From positions 1 to 30,715 of the forward strand of contig JAOTTU010000006.1 in NCBI GenBank assembly GCA_029864225.1: a DNA stretch of 30,715 nt, given 5' to 3'. Position numbers and translations under genes: made by a program. This stretch comes from Gammaproteobacteria bacterium. GTDB taxonomy: Bacteria; Pseudomonadota; Gammaproteobacteria; UBA9214. Each line of letters begins with the position of its first letter. The stretch's first letter is position 1. This document shows, one piece after another, positions 16,523 through 24,824 of this stretch. The notes below the pieces were generated by a model. The model was not told the origin of the DNA, made no database searches, and worked only from the letters and a program-made list of their open reading frames with translations.

Positions 16523-16636
16523 ATGCTGAGAAAGTGTCCAGGACCCAATGATCTGAATAGTTTGTTCGATTATCTACAAACACATCTAATCGTTGCCGAT
16601 GGTTTTTTGTTGAGTAAAGCGAGGAGGCTGCAGTAA
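16523..16636 (+). CDS. Possible 37-residue leader peptide or small protein
   Basis: GGAGG at 16512-16516 stands six bases before the ATG. The frame (MLRKCPGPNDLNSLFDYLQT and on to KARRLQ) stops in TAATG, sharing one base with the start of the next gene. That arrangement suggests translational coupling. The peptide has one Cys, no membrane segment and a basic end. I recognise no family. It could be a real small protein, a regulatory leader, or chance. Confidence 0.4.
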   Translation: MLRKCPGPNDLNSLFDYLQTHLIVADGFLLSKARRLQ

Positions 16637-17430
16637 TGAGACCGTTAATATACGCATTAGCAGCCATTACATTGATGGCATCCACCAATGTTGTGGCATC
16701 CTTTATCTCAATGGCGACTGGTTATTCTGTTACTGAGGGACCAGATGGTCTAACTCTTAACGTAACAAGCAAGAACCAGGGTGACGAGCCTGCATATGAA
16801 ATTCAATTCGAGGTTCAGATCGGGAATCATAATTACACAAGTACTTCCGTGCCCCAACTGGGAGTGAATGAAACCACGTCCACGGAATTCTTGATTCACG
16901 ATGGATTTCATTTGCCCGGGCATTACCCTGTGCTTATTAAAATCCACTATCAGGACGCCAATAGATACCCGTTTACAGCACTTTCCGTCGGCTTTTATGA
17001 TTTTCAGAATCCGGTAGTGAGCAAGGTTCTGATTCGGGCAAAAGATTCCAGTATTCCCGCAAATGGCAAGGGAACGATGCACTATACGGTTCGTAATAAC
17101 GATTCGGTAGAGCGCGATCTAGTTCTGAAACTGCATCTGCCTGATGAGTTGGCGACACTAAAGGATAGTGATAGCTTAACCATAGGCCCGAAGCAATCGA
17201 TGTCGTTACAGTACACGATAGAGAATTTCTCGGCATTGGTTAATAGCGGCTACGCAATTGCGCTTGTGGCGGAATATGAAGACGGCAAGAGCCATTATAG
17301 TGCTGCGGGATCAGGTACCATTCGTATCATTGAGCCCAATGCCATGAATGTATACTTGCCCTGGGTTGTGGCTGCTGCTACTGCTGTGTTCCTGGCATTC
17401 CTGATTATTGTCCGTATACGACGCAAGTAG
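16636..17430 (+). CDS. Membrane-anchored CARDB/NEW3-like surface protein
   Basis: The 264-residue product starts with a signal peptide (RPLIYALAAITLMASTNVVA) and has two beta-sandwich-like repeats. The first, about 30-130, contains LTLNVTSKNQGDEPAYEIQF; the second, about 135-235, contains MHYTVRNNDSVERDLVLKL and VLIRAKDSSIPANGKG. A single membrane segment (about 240-260) is followed by a basic tail (RIRRK). The domain pattern is that of CARDB or NPCBM-associated NEW3 modules, which are extracytoplasmic adhesion or assembly domains. The tail resembles a simple membrane anchor; I see no LPXTG or PEP-CTERM motif. AGGAGG eight bases upstream supports the start. The context of glycosyltransferases suggests a surface component or a glycosylation target. 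Confidence 0.7.
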   Translation: MRPLIYALAAITLMASTNVVASFISMATGYSVTEGPDGLTLNVTSKNQGDEPAYEIQFEVQIGNHNYTSTSVPQLGVNETTSTEFLIHDGFHLPGHYPVLIKIHYQDANRYPFTALSVGFYDFQNPVVSKVLIRAKDSSIPANGKGTMHYTVRNNDSVERDLVLKLHLPDELATLKDSDSLTIGPKQSMSLQYTIENFSALVNSGYAIALVAEYEDGKSHYSAAGSGTIRIIEPNAMNVYLPWVVAAATAVFLAFLIIVRIRRK

Positions 17431-17628
17431 TGCCGGCATTATTATAACCAAGGTGCCGACCCTTTTCCTGGATGGTGCTTTATGTTTTGCATCATCCTGG
17501 CGTTGTCGTCTTAAGAAACTGATAGCTGACCAGTACGGGTATAGATCCTGGTCAGAATAACGCATATAGGATCTGCAAACCAGGGATGTCAGGAAAAACC
17601 AAAATGCTGTTCCCGGGATACTGAAATA
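17431..17628. other. Intergenic region with two hairpins
   Basis: Two inverted repeats lie here. GGATGGTGC (17470-17478) pairs with GCATCATCC (17489-17497, one G-U). CTGACCAG (17526-17533) pairs perfectly with CTGGTCAG (17548-17555). Neither has a T-tract, so they are more likely mRNA structures or protein-binding sites than terminators. Confidence 0.4.
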
Positions 17629-20600
17629 TTGACCATGACAGCGAATTGCACAAAGCACAAAAAACAGCATGGAATACTGTTTTTTACACTGTTGTGGCTG
17701 TGGATGTGTTCGCAGCTTTGCGCAGCGCAATCGATTGTTCCCTCATCGGCGGGGCTGGAACAACAGGCGTCTGCCACGACCCAGCCTCTGGCAATGGAAG
17801 TATCGTCGGTCATTCGCGGGCGTAATAAGAACTGGGCAGAAGTCTCGATCACTGTCAGGGCAAATGAATCCTTTGTAGATACGGTAACGATCACCGGGAA
17901 TGGGCCGGACGGGATGGTTATCCAGCCTCCCCGGCGCACGCTAATAAATATACAAGAAAAACAATTGGATACGAAATTTCGTATCTATAAGCCGAAAGGC
18001 AAATGGAAGGACCTGGGAACGCTTTCTTTTGCTGCCAGAGATAATTCTGGCAATGGTACTTACGTAGCCAGTATTAAAGTCGATTGGCCGCAAGGGTTTG
18101 ATAGTGGAACTGTCTATCACCGTCCTCACTGGTTGTGGTTGGTTGTGGTTTGTGCGGTTGCGTCGGTTTTACTGCTGTCCCGACGGTTGAGGGCATCGAT
18201 CCGGAGCAGGTGGCAACGACCAGGCAATCCCCGAATACTGCTTGAACTTTTCACGCTTCTGGTCGTGGAGATATTTATAATCTACAGGTTAAGCCCGGAG
18301 TACCTGTTAACAAATACCATTACCACAGGCGGAGATACCGCCTCTCATTACTATACGCTACAGTATCTTCGGGATGTATTGCTGCCAGCAGGGCAGGTGA
18401 GTGGGTGGACACCAGGTAACTACGCGGGCTTCCCGATACTCCAGTTTTATTTTCCCCTTGATTTTCTCTTTATGACGCTGCTCAGCAGCATCATATCGTT
18501 GCAGGTGGCTTTCAAACTGGGGACGATAGCGGGAACGCTGTTATTGCCGATATGTGCCTACTGGATGCTGCGTCTCATGCGTTGTCCGTTCCCTGCCCCG
18601 GGGATAGCGGCAGCCCTGACGCTTCCGTTTTTGTTCAACTCCTCACACTCGATGTGGGGCGGCAACATCCTCAGCAGCTTCGCCGGTGAATTTTCCTACA
18701 GTCTCAGTATGGCTCTTTCTCTTGTTCTGCTGGGCAGCCTCTACAGTGGTGCTCGCAGGCACCGCCGCGTGGTTACGAATGCGATCCTGGTCTTTCTGGT
18801 AGGGTTCAGTCACGGTTATACGCTGCTGTTCGCCGAGGCCATGTCTTTGTATTTGCTGATAACGCTTAGGGGTTTTTTTGAACGGCTGTTTTATTTGGGA
18901 AAGGTATACGCATTGGCTTTTTGCCTGTTGGCATTCTGGTTGGTGCCTTTATTGATATTTACAAGATACACGACGTCCTATGATATTGCCTGGACAATAT
19001 ATTCCATAAAAGAAGTGCTACCGCCAATCCTGCTTCCCGTGTTGCTGACAGGAACTATGGGCAGTCTGGGAGTGATGATCTGGGGTATTCGTGCTCACGC
19101 GGAGATTGGCAAGGAAGCATTAGCAATGCTGGGTTATCTCTGGTTTGGCCTGGCAATGTGCGTGGTATTTTTTGTTGCGGCACCCAAGCTTGGTGTGGTG
19201 GATATCCGTTATGTACCCTACGGGCATCTGATAGGTACGTTGCTTGCCGCTATGTCGCTGGGTTGGCTGGGCCAATATCTGCGACGTTGGAATATCGATT
19301 GGGCGTTGCTCCCGGTAATATTGGTGGCATCGATTGTCTGGACCGGTAACCAGGTTGGGCCGGTTTCGGACTGGGCAAAGTGGAACTATGAGGGATTCGA
19401 AGCCAAGGCAACTTGGCCCATATTTGAGCAGATCAACCTGAAATTAAAAGGTGACTTCAGCGATCCGCGGGTGGTGTTCGAGCATTCTGAACTTCACAAT
19501 AGCTTTGGCTCCAGCCGGGCCTTCGAGTCTTTGCCCCTGTTCTCCGGCCGGGCAACCCTGGAAGGCCTTTATATGCAGGCGTCTATCAGTGCTCCCTTCG
19601 TGTTTTATATCCAATCCGAGATTTCCCAGCAAAAGTCGGTACCGTTCCCACAGTACTCCTACAGCAGCCTGAATTACGATCGCGCAAGGCCACGTCTGGA
19701 ACTATTCAATGTTCGTGATCTGATTATTCGTAGCGATCACGCCAAGAAGGCGATTCGCCTGTCGGAAGAATATGCATTGAGAGATACCGTTGGCGAGTAC
19801 GAACTGTGGGAACTGACCACGAACCGAAACCGCTATGTAGAAGTACTGGACTATGAGCCCGTGCTATTTCCGACGTCTTTCTGGAAGGAGGAGTCCCATC
19901 GATGGTTCGTGGATGAGTCACTACTTGGAACCCATCTGGTATTTGTCGATAAAGATGTAACTCGTGAGTTTCCGCCATTCAAGGCCCTGGCCAGGGATAT
20001 GGAAAATCTTCCACGGATGCCTGTTGAGACTGGCAATTGCTCAGTTAATGAGCGCATCGACAATCAGGAGATCAGGATTGAGACCGACTGCATCGGCAAG
20101 CCGCTGTTGGTAAAGATGTCCTATCACCCGAACTGGCACGTGGAAGGCGCGGATCGTGTCTACTTGACGTCGCCGTCGTTCATGCTGATTTACCCCGAGC
20201 AACGCCATGTGCGCCTGTATTATGGACCTGGCTTGTGGGACAGGATCGGGCACGTCCTGACTGTTACAGGTTTAATCATCCTGTTAATAAATATTCCACT
20301 GGGTTGGTGGCGAGGCAATACGGCCTGGCAATTGCTTGCGGAACGCATGCATGTACGCCCCTCCCTGGTGCCGCATTTCAAGTTCAATCCAGGCATCCGG
20401 AATCGGTGGATAATCCTGATTGTTACCGTGATAGTCGCTGGGGTTACAATTGCCCAATTTTCCTATGTGACCTACCACTCCAACCCCAACCGCGTCTATA
20501 ACAATGCGATCCATTTAAAGGATGAAAAGCGCTTTGACGAGGCCAGAGAGGGGTTCCGTTTGGCCATGAAGGAGCTGGGTGCGTCGGATCTCGCGCAGAA

Positions 20601-21249
20601 TGCCGCCTATTACATTGGCATCACTTATTATCTTGAGAAGAGGGACCAGGATGCGATTGCTGCATTCGAAGACCTGGTCCGACGCTATCCCAGGAGTAAC
20701 TGGATACCGGAAGTTGAGTATCATATTGGCCTGTGTCTGTATCGATCCGGACAGGAGAGCCAGGGCAGCGATCGAATGCAACAACTGCGGAAGCAGCATC
20801 CCGGTACCCGTTGGGCCGAGTACGCCGGAGACAGGCTCAGAGAGCACAGGGCGCCAGTAGAAGTGCAGGCGTCATTAAACGAAGAAAATATTGATCATTA
20901 TATGAGTATCGCCATAGATCACTTTAATCATGACCGGCTGGAAGAGGCAAAAATACTATTTCAGGATATCAGTACCCGATTTCCGGATTATTCCGGCGCG
21001 TCCCAGGCATTGGCCGCACTGGCGCTGGTGTATTACAAACAGGAAAACTGCGAAATGACTCTGGTCCACTACGGAGAACTAATCAGTCGCTACCCCAAGG
21101 ATAAATTGGTCCCGGAGGCGTACTATCACCTGGGGCTATGTAACGAGAAACTTGGTAACCCTGATAAAGGACGAGGTTACTTGTCCCGCGTTGCGCGCGA
21201 TTATCCCGATACAGCCTATGGCCGCCAAGCCAGACAACGATTACGCTAG
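17629..21249 (+). CDS. Giant fusion: beta-sandwich domain, GT-C-like membrane domain and TPR repeats
   Basis: The 1206-residue product has three parts. A signal peptide (about 14-33) leads into an extracytoplasmic beta-sandwich (about 45-157) resembling the CARDB/NEW3 fold, then a membrane segment (168-184). From about 203 to 640 is a polytopic domain like the 6-pyruvoyl-tetrahydropterin synthase-related membrane family, a GT-C-like group. Its first loop carries GGDTASHYYTLQYLRD (234-249) and its aromatic follow-up QFYFPLDF. A periplasmic region follows, then a last membrane segment (about 926-945) and TPR repeats to the end (about 955-1206, for example YIGITYYLEKRDQDAIAAFE and YYHLGLCNEKLGNPDKGRGY), resembling BamD/CpoB-type TPRs. 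I infer a lipid-linked sugar transferase with built-in protein-interaction modules. The enzyme activity is unproven. Confidence 0.75.
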   Translation: MTMTANCTKHKKQHGILFFTLLWLWMCSQLCAAQSIVPSSAGLEQQASATTQPLAMEVSSVIRGRNKNWAEVSITVRANESFVDTVTITGNGPDGMVIQPPRRTLINIQEKQLDTKFRIYKPKGKWKDLGTLSFAARDNSGNGTYVASIKVDWPQGFDSGTVYHRPHWLWLVVVCAVASVLLLSRRLRASIRSRWQRPGNPRILLELFTLLVVEIFIIYRLSPEYLLTNTITTGGDTASHYYTLQYLRDVLLPAGQVSGWTPGNYAGFPILQFYFPLDFLFMTLLSSIISLQVAFKLGTIAGTLLLPICAYWMLRLMRCPFPAPGIAAALTLPFLFNSSHSMWGGNILSSFAGEFSYSLSMALSLVLLGSLYSGARRHRRVVTNAILVFLVGFSHGYTLLFAEAMSLYLLITLRGFFERLFYLGKVYALAFCLLAFWLVPLLIFTRYTTSYDIAWTIYSIKEVLPPILLPVLLTGTMGSLGVMIWGIRAHAEIGKEALAMLGYLWFGLAMCVVFFVAAPKLGVVDIRYVPYGHLIGTLLAAMSLGWLGQYLRRWNIDWALLPVILVASIVWTGNQVGPVSDWAKWNYEGFEAKATWPIFEQINLKLKGDFSDPRVVFEHSELHNSFGSSRAFESLPLFSGRATLEGLYMQASISAPFVFYIQSEISQQKSVPFPQYSYSSLNYDRARPRLELFNVRDLIIRSDHAKKAIRLSEEYALRDTVGEYELWELTTNRNRYVEVLDYEPVLFPTSFWKEESHRWFVDESLLGTHLVFVDKDVTREFPPFKALARDMENLPRMPVETGNCSVNERIDNQEIRIETDCIGKPLLVKMSYHPNWHVEGADRVYLTSPSFMLIYPEQRHVRLYYGPGLWDRIGHVLTVTGLIILLINIPLGWWRGNTAWQLLAERMHVRPSLVPHFKFNPGIRNRWIILIVTVIVAGVTIAQFSYVTYHSNPNRVYNNAIHLKDEKRFDEAREGFRLAMKELGASDLAQNAAYYIGITYYLEKRDQDAIAAFEDLVRRYPRSNWIPEVEYHIGLCLYRSGQESQGSDRMQQLRKQHPGTRWAEYAGDRLREHRAPVEVQASLNEENIDHYMSIAIDHFNHDRLEEAKILFQDISTRFPDYSGASQALAALALVYYKQENCEMTLVHYGELISRYPKDKLVPEAYYHLGLCNEKLGNPDKGRGYLSRVARDYPDTAYGRQARQRLR

Positions 21250-21267
21250 AACATAGAGGTTGTGGAT

Positions 21268-22206
21268 ATGGATTCAGAATTATCGATAGTAGTCCCGGTT
21301 TTCAACGAGGCAGGAAACATAGAAAAACTGTGCTCTGAGTTAATCCCTGTGCTGGAGCGACTCCACGTGGAGTGGGAGGTAATTTTCTGCGACGATGGTA
21401 GTGATGACGCAACCTGGAAAATTATCGATTTATTGCATAAAAACGATGAACGTATAAAAGGCATCCGTTTTTCACGTAATTTCGGTCATCAATATGCGCT
21501 ATTTGCCGGAATGCAGCATGCCTCCGGAAGGGCGGTCATTACCATGGATGGAGATCTCCAGCATCCACCTGAACTACTGCCGAAAATGCTTGAACGATGG
21601 CGAGCTGGCGACAAGATCGTGCATACGGTTCGCGTCTATAACAACAAGCAGGGGATTTTCAAGAGAGTTACATCAAGCGTTTATTACAGGCTATTTACCT
21701 TTCTTAGCGGTGTAAAAATGGAAAGCGGCATGGCCGATTTTCGGTTACTGGACCGGCAAGTGCTGGATGAGTTGCTCAAATTCAAGGAAGAGGGATTATT
21801 TTTGCGGGGGATCGTACATTGGGTGGGATTCCAGAGTTCAAAGCTGAATTTTCAGTGTGGTGAGAGATTCAGCGGAGAAGGAAAGTACAGCCTGAAGAAG
21901 ATGCTGAAACTGGCATGGACAGGAATCACCTCGTTTTCCTTGGTTCCACTCAGGGTCAGTATAATCATCGGGGTTCTAACAAGCCTGCTCGCATTTTCTG
22001 AAATGCTTTATGCAATTTATGCAAAATTATTTACCGACACAGCAGTTCCAGGCTGGGCATCCGGGGTCGCGGTCGTCTCTTTCTTGTTTGGTATTCTTTT
22101 TATAATGCTGGGAGTGCTCGGCGAGTATCTAGGAAGAGTGTTGATAGAATCCCGAAGTCGCCCGCGCTTTCTTATAAGTGAAAGCATTGGAATTAGGCAG
22201 GACTAA
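21268..22206 (+). CDS. GT2 polyprenyl-phosphate sugar synthase (DPM1/GtrB/ArnC-like)
   Basis: Family 2 glycosyltransferases of this type move a sugar from a nucleotide donor to a polyprenyl phosphate on the cytoplasmic face. The N-terminal catalytic domain shows LSIVVPVFNEAGNI at 5-18, the acidic CDDGSDD near 43 and the metal-binding DGDLQHPPE at 94-102. The acceptor-side motif SGEGKYSLKKMLKLAW follows, and then two C-terminal membrane segments (SIIIGVLTSLLAF and the one ending GVLGEYLGRVL). Length 312 is usual for the family. ATG at 21268 is preferred over GTG at 21262 because AGAGG (21255-21259) is eight bases upstream of the ATG. It lies 18 bases after the fusion gene, so it likely supplies that GT-C-like enzyme, and perhaps the DUF2079 protein, with a lipid-linked sugar. 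Confidence 0.9.
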   Translation: MDSELSIVVPVFNEAGNIEKLCSELIPVLERLHVEWEVIFCDDGSDDATWKIIDLLHKNDERIKGIRFSRNFGHQYALFAGMQHASGRAVITMDGDLQHPPELLPKMLERWRAGDKIVHTVRVYNNKQGIFKRVTSSVYYRLFTFLSGVKMESGMADFRLLDRQVLDELLKFKEEGLFLRGIVHWVGFQSSKLNFQCGERFSGEGKYSLKKMLKLAWTGITSFSLVPLRVSIIIGVLTSLLAFSEMLYAIYAKLFTDTAVPGWASGVAVVSFLFGILFIMLGVLGEYLGRVLIESRSRPRFLISESIGIRQD

Positions 22207-22259
22207 GTGCGGTATATATTCTGTCTCGGTGTAAAAAATATTTAGGGAACGCCAGGTCT

Positions 22260-22265
22260 TATAAT
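22260..22265 (+). promoter_or_regulatory. Possible -10 box for the multicopper oxidase gene
   Basis: A perfect TATAAT lies between the GT2 stop and the oxidase start, but no recognisable -35 stands 16-18 bases upstream. Distance to the GTG at 22295 is suitable. Confidence 0.3.
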
Positions 22266-22279
22266 GTTTCCTATAAGGT

Positions 22280-23794
22280 TTGGGAAAAAGGATTGTGACT
22301 AGGACGCGAAGACAGGTGTTGAAGGTTTTGGGAGCGGTGGCGGCTGCGCCCCTTCGTCCCGGACTCGCCGTGGGAGCTGCGCAGCTGCTCGGCGGGTGCG
22401 GTGGAGGAAGCAGCGATGTTCAGGTACCAGACCCAGTCGTCAATCCCGAAGGTGCGCCGCTGCGTATCCCTCCCGTTCTCAGTCCCTCGTCGGTAACGGC
22501 AACGGAGGATGCCTATGTCCTTTCCGTCGACGAGTCGGAAATCGAGATTCTCCCGGGCAAGTCGACCCGCATACTCGGATTCGATGGCATGACGCCCGGA
22601 CCCACCATCCGGGCGCGGGCTGGTCGCCCGGTCACGGTGTCCCTGTTGAACAATCTTCCCCAGACAACCCTGGGTGGTGCGCCGGGAGAGGTGGTCATCC
22701 ACCTTCACGGTGGACACGTGCCGTCATCCGATGACGGATTCCCCACAGACATCGTCCCACCGGGCACGAGCCGGACTTACACCTACCCCAATAACCAGCT
22801 CCCTGCCACCCTTTGGTACCACGATCACCTGATGGACTTCACCGGACCCCACGTGTGGTTCGGGTTGGCTGGACTCTATCTCATCACCGATGACCACGAG
22901 GAGAGCCTTGGCCTGCCAAACGGCGCCCACGAGGTCCCTCTGGTGATCCAGGACCGCAACATCGATGGGGACGGCAATCTTGTTTATACCGGTAACAGGA
23001 ACGGAGAAGTGGGGAACACCCTCCTAGTCAACGGGACAGTGGAGCCCTATCTACGGGTCGCCAACCGGAAATACCGGTTCCGGGTGCTCAACGGGTCCAA
23101 CATGCGGATGTACCGGATCGCCCTGAGCAACGGCGCCCCCTTCCAGGTGCTCGGCATGGAGGGCGGACTGCTGCCTTCCCCGGTCACTGTAGCCTCGATA
23201 ACGCTGACGCCGGCCGAGCGGGTGGATATCGTGATCGATTTTTCATCGATTCCCGTGGGTGAAAGCCTGGTGCTCAGAAACCTTCTGGGATCGGGAGACA
23301 CGGCAGACATCGTCCGATTCGATGTGGACAGGATGGAAACGGATGACAGCCAGGTTCCCGCTGTGCTGCGTCCCATCGAGCAATTGGCCATGAGCGATGT
23401 CGTTCAAACCCGCAGCTTCACGCTCTCCGGGGGGATGATGGGGATGCAGGGAATGATGGGCGGCCTTTGGACGATCAACGGGAATCCCTTCGACCCGGAT
23501 CGTGTCGACGCGGACCCGAAACTGGGTACGGTAGAGATCTGGGAGTTCCAGAACATGTCGATGATGGATCACCCGGTTCACGTCCACCAGACTATGTTCC
23601 AGATCCTGGAGATCAACCGGGGTCCTCCTCCTGCGACCCATGCCGGCTGGAAGGACACGGTGAATGTCCCTGCAATGGGCAGCGCCCGGATCATTATGCA
23701 ATTTCCCGACTACGCCGGAAGGTACGTGTTCCACTGCCACGTGCTCGAACACGAAGACCATGTCATGATGGCGCGTTTCGACGTAATTCCATGA
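22280..23794 (+). CDS. Tat-exported multicopper oxidase lipoprotein
   Basis: Laccase-like oxidases couple oxidation of a substrate or of Cu(I) to reduction of oxygen to water. All four copper-binding motifs are present: HLHGGH, WYHDH, HPVHVHQ and HCHVLEHEDHVMM, with the T1 Cys in the last and a following Met as likely axial ligand. The N-terminus has a twin-arginine signal (TRTRRQVLKVLG) and a lipobox-like LLGGC, so folded export and lipid anchoring are likely. A Met-rich stretch GGMMGMQGMMGG (about residue 383) recalls the copper-sensing Met segments of CueO-type enzymes. The start is uncertain: TTG 22280 or GTG 22295, both with poorly spaced Shine-Dalgarno sequences. Base composition is GC-richer than the glycan block just before it, suggesting separate acquisition. 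Confidence 0.9.
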   Translation: MGKRIVTRTRRQVLKVLGAVAAAPLRPGLAVGAAQLLGGCGGGSSDVQVPDPVVNPEGAPLRIPPVLSPSSVTATEDAYVLSVDESEIEILPGKSTRILGFDGMTPGPTIRARAGRPVTVSLLNNLPQTTLGGAPGEVVIHLHGGHVPSSDDGFPTDIVPPGTSRTYTYPNNQLPATLWYHDHLMDFTGPHVWFGLAGLYLITDDHEESLGLPNGAHEVPLVIQDRNIDGDGNLVYTGNRNGEVGNTLLVNGTVEPYLRVANRKYRFRVLNGSNMRMYRIALSNGAPFQVLGMEGGLLPSPVTVASITLTPAERVDIVIDFSSIPVGESLVLRNLLGSGDTADIVRFDVDRMETDDSQVPAVLRPIEQLAMSDVVQTRSFTLSGGMMGMQGMMGGLWTINGNPFDPDRVDADPKLGTVEIWEFQNMSMMDHPVHVHQTMFQILEINRGPPPATHAGWKDTVNVPAMGSARIIMQFPDYAGRYVFHCHVLEHEDHVMMARFDVIP

Positions 23795-23871
23795 ACTCCA
23801 GTATGAAATCCCCCCACCTCGAAGGTCATTAGTAAGGGTCAGCTGGCCTTACATCGTTTCCGGTGAAGTGG

Positions 23872-23885
23872 ACTGGAATTCCAGT
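23872..23885. repeat. 14-bp perfect palindrome
   Basis: ACTGGAATTCCAGT is a perfect palindrome between the oxidase and its convergent neighbour. It could be a dimeric regulator's site, but its position downstream of both genes makes a chance or structural origin as likely. Confidence 0.35.
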
Positions 23886-23947
23886 GGTAAGCGGAAAGGG
23901 CTGGAAGCGGTCAATCAGAAAAGCGGTAACTTTCGCCACATAAACGA

Positions 23948-23973
23948 AAGGGGCCAGCAGTCACTGGCCCCTT
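23948..23973. terminator. Shared hairpin between convergent genes
   Basis: AAGGGGCCAG (23948-23957) pairs perfectly with CTGGCCCCTT (23964-23973) across a six-base loop. It lies just beyond the stop of the minus-strand gene, followed on that strand by TTCGTTTA. It can act as terminator for that gene and perhaps, in reverse, for the oxidase transcript. Confidence 0.65.
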
Positions 23974-23993
23974 GGGTTAAATTGCCACGATTA

Positions 23994-24824
23994 TCAGTGG
24001 CCGCCGCTTGTCCTTGTTGCCGTGATATCGACCACAGGTGTTTGATCGTAGTTCGTCACTATGTTGAGATGCGAACGCAGGTCATCGCCCGGATGTATCG
24101 GGATCACTTCGCCACCGTGCTGAAAGGCGAATGCCTTCACGGCCTTCAGCTCCATGAACCAGCCCTGGCATACCTCGTTGACCGCTGACGGATCATTTTT
24201 TCCATCAGCGCTCTCCAACTGGCCGGCATTGTTCTTGTCACATGCGTCGGAAACGCTGCCCGCCCTGGAGTCGGTGCTTCCTCTGCTAATCCAGTGGACA
24301 TGTGAGGGGATAAAAGGCTGCGGAATGACCATGCCCGGTGCCGGCGCGCTGGCTTCCTCCGCACGGTTGACCATCCAAATCGCATGATCATTGCCGTTGA
24401 CGCCACTGTGATACAGGAACTTGAAGGCGCCCGGGATGGCCTCTACGTGCCAGCCCACTACACAAACAATATTTGGCGAGGTTCCACATGTCTCATCGTG
24501 ATCTGGATTAGTGCCGCGCGGGTGTCGTGCAATCGGCAGACCCGAAACCGGGTCATTGCCCAGCGAGACACCCTGATCGTCGGTGAAAATGACATACATG
24601 GACCCCCAGAGTTCTTCCGGCTCGCCGTCTTCTTCGTCATACTTGAGCTGGACGTGGGTATCCATGTGGTTGTCAAAGACAAAGTCAAAGCGCCCTTGTT
24701 TCCAGTCATCGCCCATTGACACATCGCCAGGCCTTACTTTCTTTGCGGCCTGCCCTTCCACACCCGCCAGCATGAGTGTCAGCCCGGTAAGAACGATGAT
24801 TAGATAATGTACTGATTTATTCAT
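23994..24824 (-). CDS. Secreted protein of unknown function
   Basis: The 276-residue product starts with a signal peptide (NKSVHYLIIVLTGLTLMLAG, cleavage near EGQA-A). The mature part has no motif that I recognise. It is rich in Asp, His and Gly and contains four Cys (in ETCGTSPNIVC, SDACDK and NEVCQG) that could form two disulfides. Conserved-looking stretches are VFDNHMDTHVQLKYD, HAIWMVNRAEE and IPSHVHWISRG. ATG at 24824 is chosen because AGAGG stands eight bases before it; an in-frame GTG three codons upstream is less likely. It converges with the multicopper oxidase, and the many His/Asp residues would fit a metal-handling or structural envelope role, but that is only a guess. Confidence 0.75.
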   Translation of the reverse strand: MNKSVHYLIIVLTGLTLMLAGVEGQAAKKVRPGDVSMGDDWKQGRFDFVFDNHMDTHVQLKYDEEDGEPEELWGSMYVIFTDDQGVSLGNDPVSGLPIARHPRGTNPDHDETCGTSPNIVCVVGWHVEAIPGAFKFLYHSGVNGNDHAIWMVNRAEEASAPAPGMVIPQPFIPSHVHWISRGSTDSRAGSVSDACDKNNAGQLESADGKNDPSAVNEVCQGWFMELKAVKAFAFQHGGEVIPIHPGDDLRSHLNIVTNYDQTPVVDITATRTSGGH

